DNA from: Paenibacillus hamazuiensis
Lineage (GTDB): Bacteria; Bacillota; Bacilli; Paenibacillales; NBRC-103111
DNA: 64,000 bases
Assembly (NCBI RefSeq): GCF_023276405.1
Contig: NZ_JALRMO010000001.1
Span: 3,472,001-3,536,000 of the forward strand
Reading direction: 5' to 3'
Positions within the stretch are counted from its first letter, which is position 1. Each line of letters opens with the position of its first letter. The notes under the pieces were generated by a model. The model made no database searches and was not told the origin of the DNA. It saw only the letters and a list, made by a program, of their open reading frames with translations. Shown piece after piece: positions 25,525 to 35,166 of this stretch. Position numbers and translations under genes: made by a program.

Positions 25525-25577
25525 AACAAAAGCAGCTGGCCGCGCACGCAAATGCGCTGCGGACAGCTGCTTTTTTC
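25525..25577. terminator. Bidirectional terminator
   Basis: AGCAGCTG / CAGCTGCT arms (25531-25538 with 25564-25571), A-rich on the left and six T on the right, between convergent genes. Confidence 0.85.
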
Positions 25578-25585
25578 CCAAAATG

Positions 25586-27570
25586 TCAGGGTGCTGCGAT
25601 TTTAAGCGCGTTTTCGTTGGCGTCGGATTGTCCGGCCGCATTTTGCGCGCGAATGACGAAATAATACGTTTTGCCTGACGTGAGCCCGGTCACTTTGTCT
25701 TCGTACGGGTACCGTTTCGTGCGGTCGCCCGGGCCTGCGTAATCCGCCGGCACGCCGGGATGAAGCGCAACGGCGCGTACCGCCTGCGTTTTCAAGTCCT
25801 GCGAAAAATCGAAATTTTGATCCTCTTTCATATAAAGCGTGTACGTTACGGGACGGGCCGAAGAGTGGGCCACATCCCACTGCACGTACACCTCTTTGCC
25901 CCGAACAACGATATTTTGAATCCCCGCTCTCGGCTCGGCAATAGGTTTTCCCCAAGGAGGCGTCAGCGTGCTGCCCCATGCAGGCGGCTTCGGTTCGGAA
26001 TCGCGATGATCGATCGTGTAGCTGTTCACCGACTTCACCAATGCGTCCGATATGTAATGAACCATGCCCAACTCGGCCGCTTCCCGAATATCCGCATTTA
26101 ATATGTCCGCAGCTTCGTTTTGTTCTCCATCCAGCGCTTTTTTTGCCAGGTCGCCGCCGGGCCCTTCCGCATAGCCGAGACTGAGCACGCGAAACCCGTC
26201 CTCGCGGTCCGCTTCGGCCAGCAATTTTTGCGCGTAATTATATTTGTTGTCGTTGAAAAAGGCTTCGTTGAACCATTGGCCGGAGCTGCTGTCCAACCGG
26301 TAGCTCTCAAACAGCGCGAAGTCGATAAGCCCTCTTAAATTATAGGCGTAGGAAGACAAATCCGGATTGTATAAAAACAGCCCCCGATTCGCCAGCAAAA
26401 ACCGGTTCGGGTACGCCTGCCGGATGTTCGCCACAAGCTGTCTGAGCCCCGGGGCAACCATTCGAACTGGCCTTGATTGGAGCTCGACGCATCGGTAAAC
26501 GAGTTGGGCGCCGCCGTATCGAGCGTATCCATAAACAATCCGTCGCAGCCGTATACCGTAAGCAGTTCGTCGATCCCCGAGACATGATCCGCCTGAAGCG
26601 TCATCTCGCGTAAAACTTTAAACCATTCGGGATGGCCGGGGTTGACGAAAGCGGCTTTGAAGTTGGTATTGAAATCGGGCTCGCCCGCATTTCCGATCGT
26701 GCCGAACGTCGCAAAGTTATCGTTCAAATAAAACGGAGCGTACCCTCCGTTCGTCGGCTTCCCTTTCAAATTGATGTCCTGGGAAATCGGGGCGCCTTTC
26801 GGGAACGGAGCGCCCGGCCGCGGATCGGTGGAAGGTCCCGTACCGTCCAGTACGAATCTCGCGTCCTGCTTCATTTGCTCCGGGGTCATGCCCTCCGTCC
26901 GCAGATCTTCGCCTAACGAAACGTAACCCAGGACAAGCACGTCGTCCGAAGCGTCATGCGGGTCTTTGCCCGCGCGAAGCTTGGCAATTTGCTCGGGTGT
27001 AATGCCCGTACGCGTATCCAAAATAACCATCCGGTATTTCTCTCTTGCCTGCTCGATGAGAGAATCGGTCCACTGACCGTAATAGATCAAGTAATTGTCG
27101 ATATGATTGCGGACGGCGTCCCGCCGCTCCAGGCGCAGCCGGTTCAGATCGTAGCCGGTCTCGCCCCCGTCCGCATCGGTTGCTGTCAACCGAAGATCAA
27201 CGGAAGTTCCCGGCGGGATCGCGTCTTTTTCCTTGTTCCAGTATATCGTGAATTTGCTTTGATCCCCTGCGGTTTCAAACGATGTGCCGCCTTCCAGGGA
27301 AGCCTTGCGGTACTCCCCCGCTCCTTCGGGTTTGACCAGCAAATCGACCGTAACGGTCCCCGCCTTGCCGGTGGCATAAATGAAAGTCAGCGGGATTTGC
27401 GGAGCATCCACATGGGACGGAGTCCACAGGTCCAGCCGCGCCGCCGCCGTACTCTCGCCTGCAGCCGCTGAAACGGTCTCCGGAACGGCTCCCGTTGACG
27501 CCGCCGTGAAACCGAATAAAATAACAGCCGCCGCCACAGTGCGCAGCATTTTAAAGGGCTTGCTTCTCAT
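25586..27570 (-). pseudogene. Frameshifted secreted GH114/TM1410-like glycosidase with C-terminal FnIII-like domain
   Basis: Two overlapping frames together encode one protein. The 5' part (27570-26335) has a signal peptide, a beta domain and a TIM-barrel start of the endo-alpha-1,4-polygalactosaminidase/TM1410 type (DNYLIYYGQWTD, VLGYVSLGED, GCDGLFMDTLDT). After NQGQFEW it loses the frame, and the natural continuation (APGLRQLVANIRQAYP and onward, then a fibronectin-III-like tail) is in the frame starting at 26461. Only two bases separate the W and A codons, so one base is missing at about 26456. This could be a real mutation or a sequencing error. If intact, it would be a secreted enzyme acting on galactosamine-containing exopolysaccharide; that is inferred from family only. 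Confidence 0.75.
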
Positions 27571-27715
27571 GATTCACCTCTCGCGAAAATTCGTCCATTT
27601 TTTCCACAAACAAAGTTACTATACCATAAAAATGGCAAATCTACGAGTCTATTAAGAAGGTTTACAATGGAGTTGTCGAAAATTTGTCATATCGAACAAA
27701 CAAGGAGCGAAATGG

Positions 27716-27744
27716 TTGAGATTGGTTATCGTTGCCTTTATACT
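27716..27744 (+). promoter_or_regulatory. Sigma-A promoter of the GNAT gene
   Basis: TTGAGA (27716-27721), 17 bp, TATACT (27739-27744), close to consensus. It lies inside the upstream extension of the GNAT open frame and therefore argues for a start at 27778. Confidence 0.75.
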
Positions 27745-27777
27745 AACACTAAATCGTACAGATGGCGGGTGATCGTT

Positions 27778-28233
27778 TTGGAGATTAAGCTGGATGACTT
27801 GACGGGAACCGAAATAACCTCGTTAATCAGGGGACATCTTGAACATATGGCGCAGCTTTCGCCGCCTGAAAGCATGCATGCTCTCGGTCCGGAGGAATTG
27901 AAAAAAACCGGGATTACGTTTTGGAGCGCCTGGGAACAAGGCGATTTGCTCGGCTGCGGTGCGCTGAAGGAGCTTGGAGACGGACACGGAGAGATCAAAT
28001 CGATGCGAACCGCCGCAGCTCATCGGAGAAAAGGCGTAGCCAGAAGCATGCTTGCGCACATCGTAGAAGAAGCCAAGCGGCGCGGATACCGGCGCCTCAG
28101 CCTGGAAACGGGCTCCATGGCGGAGTTCGAGCCGGCCAGAAAGCTGTACGAAAGCTTCGGCTTTCGATATTGCGAGCCTTTTGCGGATTATGCAGAGGAT
28201 CCGAACAGCGTGTTTATGACCAAGGAGTTATAA
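27778..28233 (+). CDS. GNAT-family N-acetyltransferase
   Basis: About 151 residues with the acetyl-CoA-binding motif A (IKSMRTAAAHRRKGVARSML, Arg-x-x-Gly-x-Ala form) and motif B near YESFGFRYC. It resembles PhnO/YsnE-like acetyltransferases acting on small molecules. An ATG at 27667 with AGAAGG would give 37 extra residues without family character; a strong promoter inside that extension favours TTG 27778 (or GTG 27769). Substrate unknown. Confidence 0.85.
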   Translation: MEIKLDDLTGTEITSLIRGHLEHMAQLSPPESMHALGPEELKKTGITFWSAWEQGDLLGCGALKELGDGHGEIKSMRTAAAHRRKGVARSMLAHIVEEAKRRGYRRLSLETGSMAEFEPARKLYESFGFRYCEPFADYAEDPNSVFMTKEL

Positions 28234-28249
28234 CAGGTCCCAAAAAAGT

Positions 28250-28288
28250 TAATGCCCTGCGGTCCATTGCGAGGCCGGCAGGGCATCT
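28250..28288. terminator. Terminator between convergent GNAT and response-regulator genes
   Basis: ATGCCCTGC / GCAGGGCAT (28252-28260 with 28278-28286); on the minus strand it is followed by TTAACTTTTTTG, on the plus strand by TCTTTC. Confidence 0.8.
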
Positions 28289-28289
28289 T

Positions 28290-29912
28290 TCATTTGCTCG
28301 ACAAATGTTTGTCCCGGTATTCCTGCGGGGTCAGTCCGGTGTGCTTTTTGAACACGTTGATGAACGAGTGCGCCCGCTGGTAGCCGAGCTTCGCGGCAAT
28401 TTCGTAAATTTTTTCCTGGCTGCTCAGCAGCAGATGGGCCGCGTGCTCCATCCTTACACGGTACACATAATCGCTTAAATTTTCCCCGGTCTCGAGCTTG
28501 TAAATTTTTGAAACGTACACCGGATGCATGTAAACATGTTCGGCAATTGCGTTCAGCGACGCGTCCGCCAAATGGCGTTCCACATACTGCTGCACCTCGG
28601 CGATCAGCTGCGCCCGCGAATGCTTCACTTCCCCTTCGACGTCGAGTCTCAGCGAGCCGAGCACCTCGTTTGTCCAATCGTGCAGCTGCTGAACCGAGCG
28701 GTACGGCACGCCCTGCAGCAGCTTTTCGTAGCCGGGGCCGATGAGCTCGGCAAGCTGCCGGCCGTTTTTATGGGCGTAGTGCGCCGCCGCGGAAGACACC
28801 GCGAGAAACACCTCGAGCAGATGCTCCTGCGACTCGCCCCAGCGCTCCTTCAGCTCGCGGAAAATGCGCTCGCACCGCTCGCCGATCGCCTCCCAGCGGC
28901 TCGCTTCAAGCAGCTGCGCCAAGGTCGGCAGCTCATACAAGCTTTCGAGCGAGCGCACTTCGGCACGGGTTTCCGCCTGTCCTTCCGCCGTCAAAATCAG
29001 CTCCGACTCCGGCCCGATTTGCCGGCGCAAAGCGGAAAGCAGCTCGCCGTACAAAGCGTCCAGGTCGGCGGGAAACGTGCCGCGGCGGCTGATGGCGATC
29101 GATACCGCGCCTTTCAAATACGTGCGGACCGCCTCCTGCAGCTTGGCTGCCGGACGCTCGAGATGAAACAGCATGCCGCCGTCCGGCTGGCCGTTTTCTT
29201 TTACAAGGAAGATCAGGTAGTCGTGAACGTCTTTCCCGTGCCAAATCTCGAACTGCGGCGCAAACAGCTCCTCCGCCATGTTGCCGATCGCGTATTCGAG
29301 CAGCGCCAGCCCGCGCGGATTGTGGCGGTGAAACGGCTCCTCGAGACGAAGCAGCACCATCGCAAACGGCTCGCCGTAAAAGCGCGGCACCTCCAGCAGC
29401 TCCATCTGCTCGCGCAGCCTCTCCCCGGTAAAACGCCTCCCCTGCAGCAGCTCGGCCAAGAGATTGCCTCTGAGCTGCGGCAGGTTTTCCCTCAGCGTGC
29501 GCGCGATCCGCTCCTGCGATATGACGCGCTCCCATTCCTCGTGAAGCTCGCGCAGGACGCGGGACACCGTTCCCAGCAGCTCGCTGTCGGTGACCGGCTT
29601 TAGCAAGTAGTCCGCCGTTCCCTGCGCGATCGCTTCCTTCGCATATTCGAATTCGGCGTGGCCGGAAAGCAGGATGCATTTCGTTTTGGGCCAGCCGCTG
29701 CGAATGCGTCCGGCCAGTTCAAGGCCCGACATTCCCGGCATGCGGATGTCGGTGAGAACGAGATCGATCGGCTGCGAGGCGAGCACCTCCAGCGCTTCGT
29801 AGGCGGAAAACGCCTTATGCACGCCGGTAATCCCGGTTTGCTCCCATGGAACGAGCGTCGCCAGCCGCTCCACCACATGCGCCTCGTCATCCACGATCAA
29901 TAGCTGGGACAT
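28290..29912 (-). CDS. AraC-type response regulator (YesN-like)
   Basis: 540 residues: receiver domain (LLIVDDE, phospho-acceptor in LVLTDIRMPGMSG, KPVTDSEL) at 1-125, a long helical middle, and a C-terminal AraC double HTH ending in FKKHTGLTPQEYRDKHL. It should be phosphorylated by the histidine kinase encoded just upstream (26-bp overlap) and activate the sugar ABC genes of the same cluster. ATG 29912 has GGAAGGAGGAG; the open frame reaches 29987, but that extension lies over the kinase gene and lacks domain character. Confidence 0.93.
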   Translation of the reverse strand: MSQLLIVDDEAHVVERLATLVPWEQTGITGVHKAFSAYEALEVLASQPIDLVLTDIRMPGMSGLELAGRIRSGWPKTKCILLSGHAEFEYAKEAIAQGTADYLLKPVTDSELLGTVSRVLRELHEEWERVISQERIARTLRENLPQLRGNLLAELLQGRRFTGERLREQMELLEVPRFYGEPFAMVLLRLEEPFHRHNPRGLALLEYAIGNMAEELFAPQFEIWHGKDVHDYLIFLVKENGQPDGGMLFHLERPAAKLQEAVRTYLKGAVSIAISRRGTFPADLDALYGELLSALRRQIGPESELILTAEGQAETRAEVRSLESLYELPTLAQLLEASRWEAIGERCERIFRELKERWGESQEHLLEVFLAVSSAAAHYAHKNGRQLAELIGPGYEKLLQGVPYRSVQQLHDWTNEVLGSLRLDVEGEVKHSRAQLIAEVQQYVERHLADASLNAIAEHVYMHPVYVSKIYKLETGENLSDYVYRVRMEHAAHLLLSSQEKIYEIAAKLGYQRAHSFINVFKKHTGLTPQEYRDKHLSSK

Positions 29913-31962
29913 CGCCGTCTCCTCCTTCCTGCCGCCGCGGAGTCCAGCGCAGCGTCGCTTTGACGCCGCCGGATGCGGAGCGGGCAAGCTTCAGCCCGGC
30001 GCCTTCGCCGAACATGATCTGCAGCCGCTGGTGCACATTCCATACGCCGTAGCCGGCTTCCGCTTCGACCGGGCGGCTCAGCCTCCGCTCGAACTCCTGC
30101 AGCGCCTGATCGCTCATGCCGGCGCCGTTATCCTCGACGACGAGCTCGTATACGCCGTCCCTAACGGAGCCGCGGATGGCGATCCATCCGTCGCCGGGTT
30201 TGTTTTCGATGCCGTGGACGATCGCGTTCTCCACGACCGGCTGCAGCAAGAGACGCGGAATCGGCGTGTCCAGCATCGCTTCGGGCACGTCCACCTCGTA
30301 ATGAAGCCGGTGCATGCGCAGATTTTGGATCGTCAAGTAGTTTTGCACAAGTTTGATTTCGTCCCGCAGCGGAGCGGCCTGGTCGTCGATCCTCGTCGTA
30401 TAGCGGTAATATTCGGCCAAGTTTTGCGCCATCGCGACGACCGCCTCGGTATCGCCAAGCATCGCCGTATTGACCACGTAAAACAGGCTGTTATACAGAA
30501 AATGCGGGTTGATCTGCGCCTGCAGCTGCTTCAGCGTCGCCTCTCTGAGCCGCAGCTTCTCCTCGTACACCCGCTCGACCAGCTCCTGAATTTGCGCGGC
30601 CATATCGTTGAACCGTTCGAACAAAAAGTCGAACTCGTTGTTCGCCTTCACTTCGATCCGCGCCGAAAAATCCCCCTTCTTGATCAACTGCACGCCGTGC
30701 ACAAGCCGGCGGATCGGATACTGCACGTGGCGGTACAGCATGTAGGCGGCGAGCAGACTGGCCAGCAGCAGCAGCCCGATGCTCGTATAAAACAGCACGC
30801 TCGTCTTTGTGATCGGTGCCAAAATGTTCTCCACCGGCACGTAATCGACGAGAAACCAGCCGAGCTGCTTCGACTGCGCATAGTTTACGGCATACTGCCG
30901 CCCGGCGAGCTCGACGACCGTATGTCCCACGCCTTCGAGCGTTTGCCGCTCCAGCAGCGGAAGCAGCTCCTGGACCTTGTCCAAATCCGGGGAGCTGTTC
31001 GTAATCGGCGGCAGCCCTTTTTGGTAAAAAAACGGGTCGCCCTTGCCCCCCAGCTTCACCTGATCGAGCATTTGCGCGATGTTCGCACTCGTGAAGGCGA
31101 CCTGCAGCATCGCTTTGATCTGCGAAGTGTCCGTGGCCCGCGGAGGCTCGACGATCGACAGCACGAACTGCGCGTCGTTTCGCATCCCGCTTGGAATTTG
31201 CGGAGCACCTGCAGCGCTTTGCCTTGCGGCCTGCGAAGAGGCTTGGAAAAGCTTCGCGTTCGCGGGACCGCCGGCGGAAACGGAAGGCGACGCCGGGGCA
31301 TAATCCCCTGTTGCTGCCGAAGCGCTCTCGCCGGTAGAACGGCCCGCTTCGGGGGCTTGAGCGGCTTTTTCGCCGGCCGCCGCTTGCCGGCCGCTCGAGG
31401 CTCCGCCGGATGCCGCCGATTGCGCTCTTACCGCCGCGGCCATGCCGGCCGCAGGACCGCTCGCCGTGCCCGCCCCCTGACGGTATCCGCCCCCGTCCGG
31501 CGCCGTGAGCGGCTCGTAGTTCCAGCCGGCGAGCTTCGCATACCGGGCCACATCGTCCGCCCGGTAGCTTTTGAAAATATTCGTCGACACGACCTGCTGC
31601 TCCTGCGGCAAATACAGTGTCAGCTCGTTCATCCAGGCGCTGGACACGCTTTGCAGTCCGAGCTTCTCGGCAATACGCGTGCGCTCGCGCAGCACGTCGT
31701 ACCAGCCGCCGCTGCGGCGGTCGACAAAATCGCGTATAAACGGATCGAAGCTCAGAATAACCGGGAACATCGACAGCTGCTCCACCGTAGCATCGAATTG
31801 ACGAAGGAAAAAGATCAGCTGATTGAGGCTGGAAGATTGAAGCTCGCTCTTCACCACGTCAACGCTGACCTTATTCGAGTAGCTGTATAATATAAAAACC
31901 GGCGTAAGCAGCAGGACGATCAGCCCGATCACCCTGCCGAATATCGTCATTTTACCGACCAA
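29887..31962 (-). CDS. Membrane sensor histidine kinase (YesM-like) with a low-complexity insert
   Basis: Sensor of the sugar two-component system. Two transmembrane helices flank an extracytoplasmic sensor; then HAMP, a His_kinase domain with the phospho-acceptor in INPHFLYNSLFYVV and an HATPase_c domain (VVENAIVHGIEN, VEDNGAGMSD). Within the sensor, about 104 residues (nt 31183-31494) are almost only Ala, Gly, Ser, Pro and Gln, an unusual disordered insertion. The start is uncertain: TTG 31962 has AAGGGG at 9 bp and precedes the first helix by few residues; the frame is open to TTG 32031 (overlapping the permease gene) and ATG 31950 is also possible. Confidence 0.9.
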   Translation of the reverse strand: MVGKMTIFGRVIGLIVLLLTPVFILYSYSNKVSVDVVKSELQSSSLNQLIFFLRQFDATVEQLSMFPVILSFDPFIRDFVDRRSGGWYDVLRERTRIAEKLGLQSVSSAWMNELTLYLPQEQQVVSTNIFKSYRADDVARYAKLAGWNYEPLTAPDGGGYRQGAGTASGPAAGMAAAVRAQSAASGGASSGRQAAAGEKAAQAPEAGRSTGESASAATGDYAPASPSVSAGGPANAKLFQASSQAARQSAAGAPQIPSGMRNDAQFVLSIVEPPRATDTSQIKAMLQVAFTSANIAQMLDQVKLGGKGDPFFYQKGLPPITNSSPDLDKVQELLPLLERQTLEGVGHTVVELAGRQYAVNYAQSKQLGWFLVDYVPVENILAPITKTSVLFYTSIGLLLLASLLAAYMLYRHVQYPIRRLVHGVQLIKKGDFSARIEVKANNEFDFLFERFNDMAAQIQELVERVYEEKLRLREATLKQLQAQINPHFLYNSLFYVVNTAMLGDTEAVVAMAQNLAEYYRYTTRIDDQAAPLRDEIKLVQNYLTIQNLRMHRLHYEVDVPEAMLDTPIPRLLLQPVVENAIVHGIENKPGDGWIAIRGSVRDGVYELVVEDNGAGMSDQALQEFERRLSRPVEAEAGYGVWNVHQRLQIMFGEGAGLKLARSASGGVKATLRWTPRRQEGGDGDVPAIDRG

Positions 31963-32005
31963 TCGCTTCAGCCCCTTATTTGACGCGCCGCCCTTGTGTA
32001 CGGAT

Positions 32006-32824
32006 TTACCCTTTGACCGCGCCTGCGGCAAGACCGCTGACGATATAGCGCTGCGCGAGCAGGGCGATGATCAGCACCGGCAGCGTAATGATGCAGGCGG
32101 CCGCCATCAAGGCGCCCCAGTTGATCTCGGAATAGGACAGGAAGTTGAACACCGCGATCGGCAGCGTCTTCGTTTTATCTCCCGCCAGTATAATCGAAAA
32201 CATGAAGTTGTTCCACGAAAAAATAAACGACAGCAGCGACGAGGTGATCACCCCGGGGCCGGAAATCGGCATGATGATGCGCAGAAACACCTGCGTGCGC
32301 GTACAGCCGTCGATAAGTCCCGCTTCCTCGATCTCGTGAGGCAGGCCTTCAAAAAACGAGATCATGACCCAGATGATAAACGGCAGGCCGACGAGCATAT
32401 GGCTTAAAATGAGCGCCGCATACGTATCGATCAGCCCAAGGCCCGAGAAGATGATGAACCAGGGGATCAGGAACGTGATGCCGGGAACGATTCTCGCCAC
32501 CAAAATGACGAGGCCGAGTCCTTGCAGGCGGTATCTGGCGATCGCATAAGCCGCAGGCAGGCCGAGAATAAGCGAGCCGACCGTCGAGCCGACCGCCACA
32601 ATAAAGCTGTTGACGATAAAACGCAAAAACTCGTACTGCTGGAACACGCTCGTGTAGTTTTTACCGGTCGGCGTGAAAATGAAAAACTGCTTCGTGGACA
32701 TGATCTGCGCCTGCGTTTTAAACGAGGCGAGCAGCATCCACAGAAACGGGAACGAAAACAACAGGATGACGACGAACGTCAGCAGCGAATACAGCAGGTT
32801 GAGATGCCTCTTGTTCTTTTTCAC
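32006..32824 (-). CDS. Carbohydrate ABC transporter permease 2 (MalG/YtcP type)
   Basis: 272 residues, six transmembrane helices and the EAA loop (EIEEAGLIDGCTRTQVFLRI) that docks on the ATPase. GTG 32824 overlaps the stop of permease 1 (GTGA) and has GGAGGCG upstream; the longer frame to 33109 is the antiparallel-free shadow of permease 1 and has no membrane character. No ATPase gene is in the cluster, so a shared MsmX-like ATPase elsewhere is expected, as is common for this group. Confidence 0.93.
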   Translation of the reverse strand: MKKNKRHLNLLYSLLTFVVILLFSFPFLWMLLASFKTQAQIMSTKQFFIFTPTGKNYTSVFQQYEFLRFIVNSFIVAVGSTVGSLILGLPAAYAIARYRLQGLGLVILVARIVPGITFLIPWFIIFSGLGLIDTYAALILSHMLVGLPFIIWVMISFFEGLPHEIEEAGLIDGCTRTQVFLRIIMPISGPGVITSSLLSFIFSWNNFMFSIILAGDKTKTLPIAVFNFLSYSEINWGALMAAACIITLPVLIIALLAQRYIVSGLAAGAVKG

Positions 32825-33702
32825 ATCGACGCCTCCAATCGTTTGCGCACAAAGATGAGCGCCAGCGTGAGACCCATGACCAGGATGAAGAACAACACGA
32901 GCAGCGCCGAAGCCATGCCGAGCTTGAAGTACTGGAAGCCGAGCACGTAACCGTACAGGTTCAGCGTCTCGGAAGCGAGGTTCGGTCCGCCCTGCGTCGT
33001 CGAATAGATGATGTCGAACGTTTTCAGCACGTCGATCAGACGCAGCATGACGGCGACGATAATCGTCGGACGCAGCAGAGGAAGCGTAATGTGCGTAAAC
33101 TTCTGCCACAGCGTCGCCCCGTCCACGTCCGCCGCTTCATAGGGGTCCGAGGGCAGCGTGGACAACCCCGCCATGACGATCAGAGCGATCATCGGCGTCC
33201 ATTCCCACACATCGACGATGACCAGCGACGGGATGACCTGGCTTTGCGAAGCGAGCCACAGCAAAGGCTTGAAGCCGAGCGATTTCAGCATCATGTTGGC
33301 GACGCCGATCGACGGCTCGTAAATGAGCAGCCAGACGAGGCCCATCGCCACGGGAGTTGCCACCATCGGCAGCAAAAACAGCGTCTTGACGATGTTTTTA
33401 CCGCGAAATTCGCGGTACAGCAGCATTGCGATGGCGACGCCCAATACCGTTTCGAGCACCAGCGCGAGCACCGTAAAATAAAACGTTGCGTTCACCGCGT
33501 GCCAAAACCGCGCATCCTTCAGCAACGCGATATAGTTGGCGAGCCCTACCCATTTGGGCGGGGTCGTAGCCGACATGCTCCATTCGAAGAAGCTGATTCG
33601 CACCGTATATACAATGGGAAACACCATCATAAGAAGAACAAAGAGGACCGCAGGCAAGGTGTAAATCCATTTTAAATTGCGGTCGAACCAGTTCGTTGCC
33701 AT
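32821..33702 (-). CDS. Carbohydrate ABC transporter permease 1 (MalF/UgpA type)
   Basis: 293 residues, six helices, EAA loop DPYEAADVDGATLWQKF. ATG 33702 (second of two close ATG codons) has AAAGGAAG at about 8 bp; the frame upstream to 33765 runs into the terminator-like hairpin and is not coding. It pairs with the following permease to form the membrane channel for the sugar delivered by the binding protein upstream. Confidence 0.93.
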   Translation of the reverse strand: MATNWFDRNLKWIYTLPAVLFVLLMMVFPIVYTVRISFFEWSMSATTPPKWVGLANYIALLKDARFWHAVNATFYFTVLALVLETVLGVAIAMLLYREFRGKNIVKTLFLLPMVATPVAMGLVWLLIYEPSIGVANMMLKSLGFKPLLWLASQSQVIPSLVIVDVWEWTPMIALIVMAGLSTLPSDPYEAADVDGATLWQKFTHITLPLLRPTIIVAVMLRLIDVLKTFDIIYSTTQGGPNLASETLNLYGYVLGFQYFKLGMASALLVLFFILVMGLTLALIFVRKRLEASM

Positions 33703-33731
33703 AATCATTCTTCCTTTCTTCCGTTTAAGAT

Positions 33732-33775
33732 AAAAGCCGGGGACGTCCCTCATCGGAGGGCACATCCCCGGGACT
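33732..33775 (-). terminator. Intercistronic attenuating hairpin between binding-protein and permease genes
   Basis: Minus-strand stem CCGGGGATGT / ACGTCCCCGG (33771-33762 with 33746-33737) with an inner GCCCT/AGGG(C) stem, then CTTTTATCTT. Such hairpins keep binding-protein mRNA in excess over permease mRNA. Confidence 0.75.
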
Positions 33776-33788
33776 TTCGATGAAAACT

Positions 33789-35120
33789 TTACTTGCCTTT
33801 ATCTTTGTCGATGATCGCCTGCAGCTCTTTGTTCGCCGTATCCGCAGCCGCCTTGATGTCTTCGCCGTTCATCGCTTTCAGCACGATGGCGCCTACCGCG
33901 TCGCGGGCTTCGCCTACGCTGATGACGGTCGGACGGTCGTGGTCGACGCCGCCTTTTTGCGACTCCTTGATGACCGGTACGAGGTCCGCCGGGAATCCGG
34001 TTACGCCTTCCGGCTTATCCCACACCGACAAACGAGCGCCCGGGTTGCCTTTTTGCTGTGTCGCGAGCACGATGTCCTTGCTGGTCGCCCATTTGATGAA
34101 CTCCCAGGCCGCATCTTTGTTAGCCGATTTGGCGTTCATCGCGAGTCCCCAGGAGGTGATGTTGTACGGCTTCGAGCCGGCTTTTCCACCCGGAAATACG
34201 GCGAAGCCGACTTTGTCCGCAATCGTCGATTTCGCCGGATCGGTCGCGTTTTGGTAAATCGAGTTGGCATCCGTGTAGAAAGCTACTTTACCTTGAGCGA
34301 AAATGCCGATCGCCTGCGGCCAAGACATGTTCAGCACGCCCGGAGGCCCGTAGTTCTTGAGCAGGTCGGCGTACGTCGAAAACGCTTTGATCGCTTCCGG
34401 CGTGTTCACCGTCGCCTTGTCGTTTTGTATAAAGTCGGCGCCTTCGGAGTAAAGGAAGCTCGACACCTGCGTAACGAGCGGAGAACGCTGTCCGCGGGCG
34501 ACGAAGCCGTACATTTCCTTGCCCGGATCGTGCAGCTTCTTGACCGCCGCGACGAGTTCGTCCATCGTCTTCGGCACCGCGATGCCCGCCTGCTGCAGCA
34601 GATCCTTGCGGTAGTACAATATTTCCTGCTCGGTGATGATCGGAATTCCGGCCAGCTTGCCGCCGACCGTCGTCGAACCGACGGCCGATTTGGAGAAATC
34701 GGCGAAGTCGTAGGAGGCGTCTTTTTTCGTATAATCGTCAAGCGGCTCCACCCAACCGTTTTTGAAAAACAGCTGCCCCTCTTGCAGCGGACGGTACATG
34801 AATACGTCCGGTGTCGCCGCGCCGGTCGTAAATTGAACGGTCAGCTTCTGCGTCAGCTGATCCTCGAAAAAGCTTTGCACTTCCACTTTCATGCCGGTTT
34901 TTTCCTCGAATTGCGGAAGCAGCGGCTTGATCGCTTCGCCCCACGGATGGTTTGCCGTAACGAGCGTCAGCTTTTTCCCTTCAAACGGCTTGGCGGCGGC
35001 TTGACCTTGGCCCTGCTGCCCTGCCTCCGGCGTTTTGCTTGTCGCGCAGCCCGCCAGCAGTCCGGTCGCCATGACGGCGGTCAGACCGATGCCGGCCATA
35101 CGTTTCATCGATGCGTTCAT
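33789..35120 (-). CDS. Sugar ABC transporter solute-binding lipoprotein, family 1
   Basis: 443 residues with a lipoprotein signal (lipobox LLAGC, Cys about residue 25) and the two-lobe family 1 fold (FEEKTGMKVEVQSFF, TPDVFMYRPL, WEFIKWATSKDIVLA). It captures a sugar or oligosaccharide outside the cell and delivers it to the permease pair that follows. Gln-rich linker after the lipid anchor. It heads the cluster binding protein - permease - permease - kinase - regulator. Ligand not deducible. Confidence 0.94.
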   Translation of the reverse strand: MNASMKRMAGIGLTAVMATGLLAGCATSKTPEAGQQGQGQAAAKPFEGKKLTLVTANHPWGEAIKPLLPQFEEKTGMKVEVQSFFEDQLTQKLTVQFTTGAATPDVFMYRPLQEGQLFFKNGWVEPLDDYTKKDASYDFADFSKSAVGSTTVGGKLAGIPIITEQEILYYRKDLLQQAGIAVPKTMDELVAAVKKLHDPGKEMYGFVARGQRSPLVTQVSSFLYSEGADFIQNDKATVNTPEAIKAFSTYADLLKNYGPPGVLNMSWPQAIGIFAQGKVAFYTDANSIYQNATDPAKSTIADKVGFAVFPGGKAGSKPYNITSWGLAMNAKSANKDAAWEFIKWATSKDIVLATQQKGNPGARLSVWDKPEGVTGFPADLVPVIKESQKGGVDHDRPTVISVGEARDAVGAIVLKAMNGEDIKAAADTANKELQAIIDKDKGK

Positions 35121-35166
35121 GTGGTGTTCCCCCTGTCATTATCTTCCGGGCAGCCTTCCGCGTCTC

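Noticed and set aside
30031-31890. 619-codon plus-strand frame opposite the histidine kinase gene
   Set aside because: Antisense shadow; no conserved motif, and the kinase motifs on the other strand are complete.
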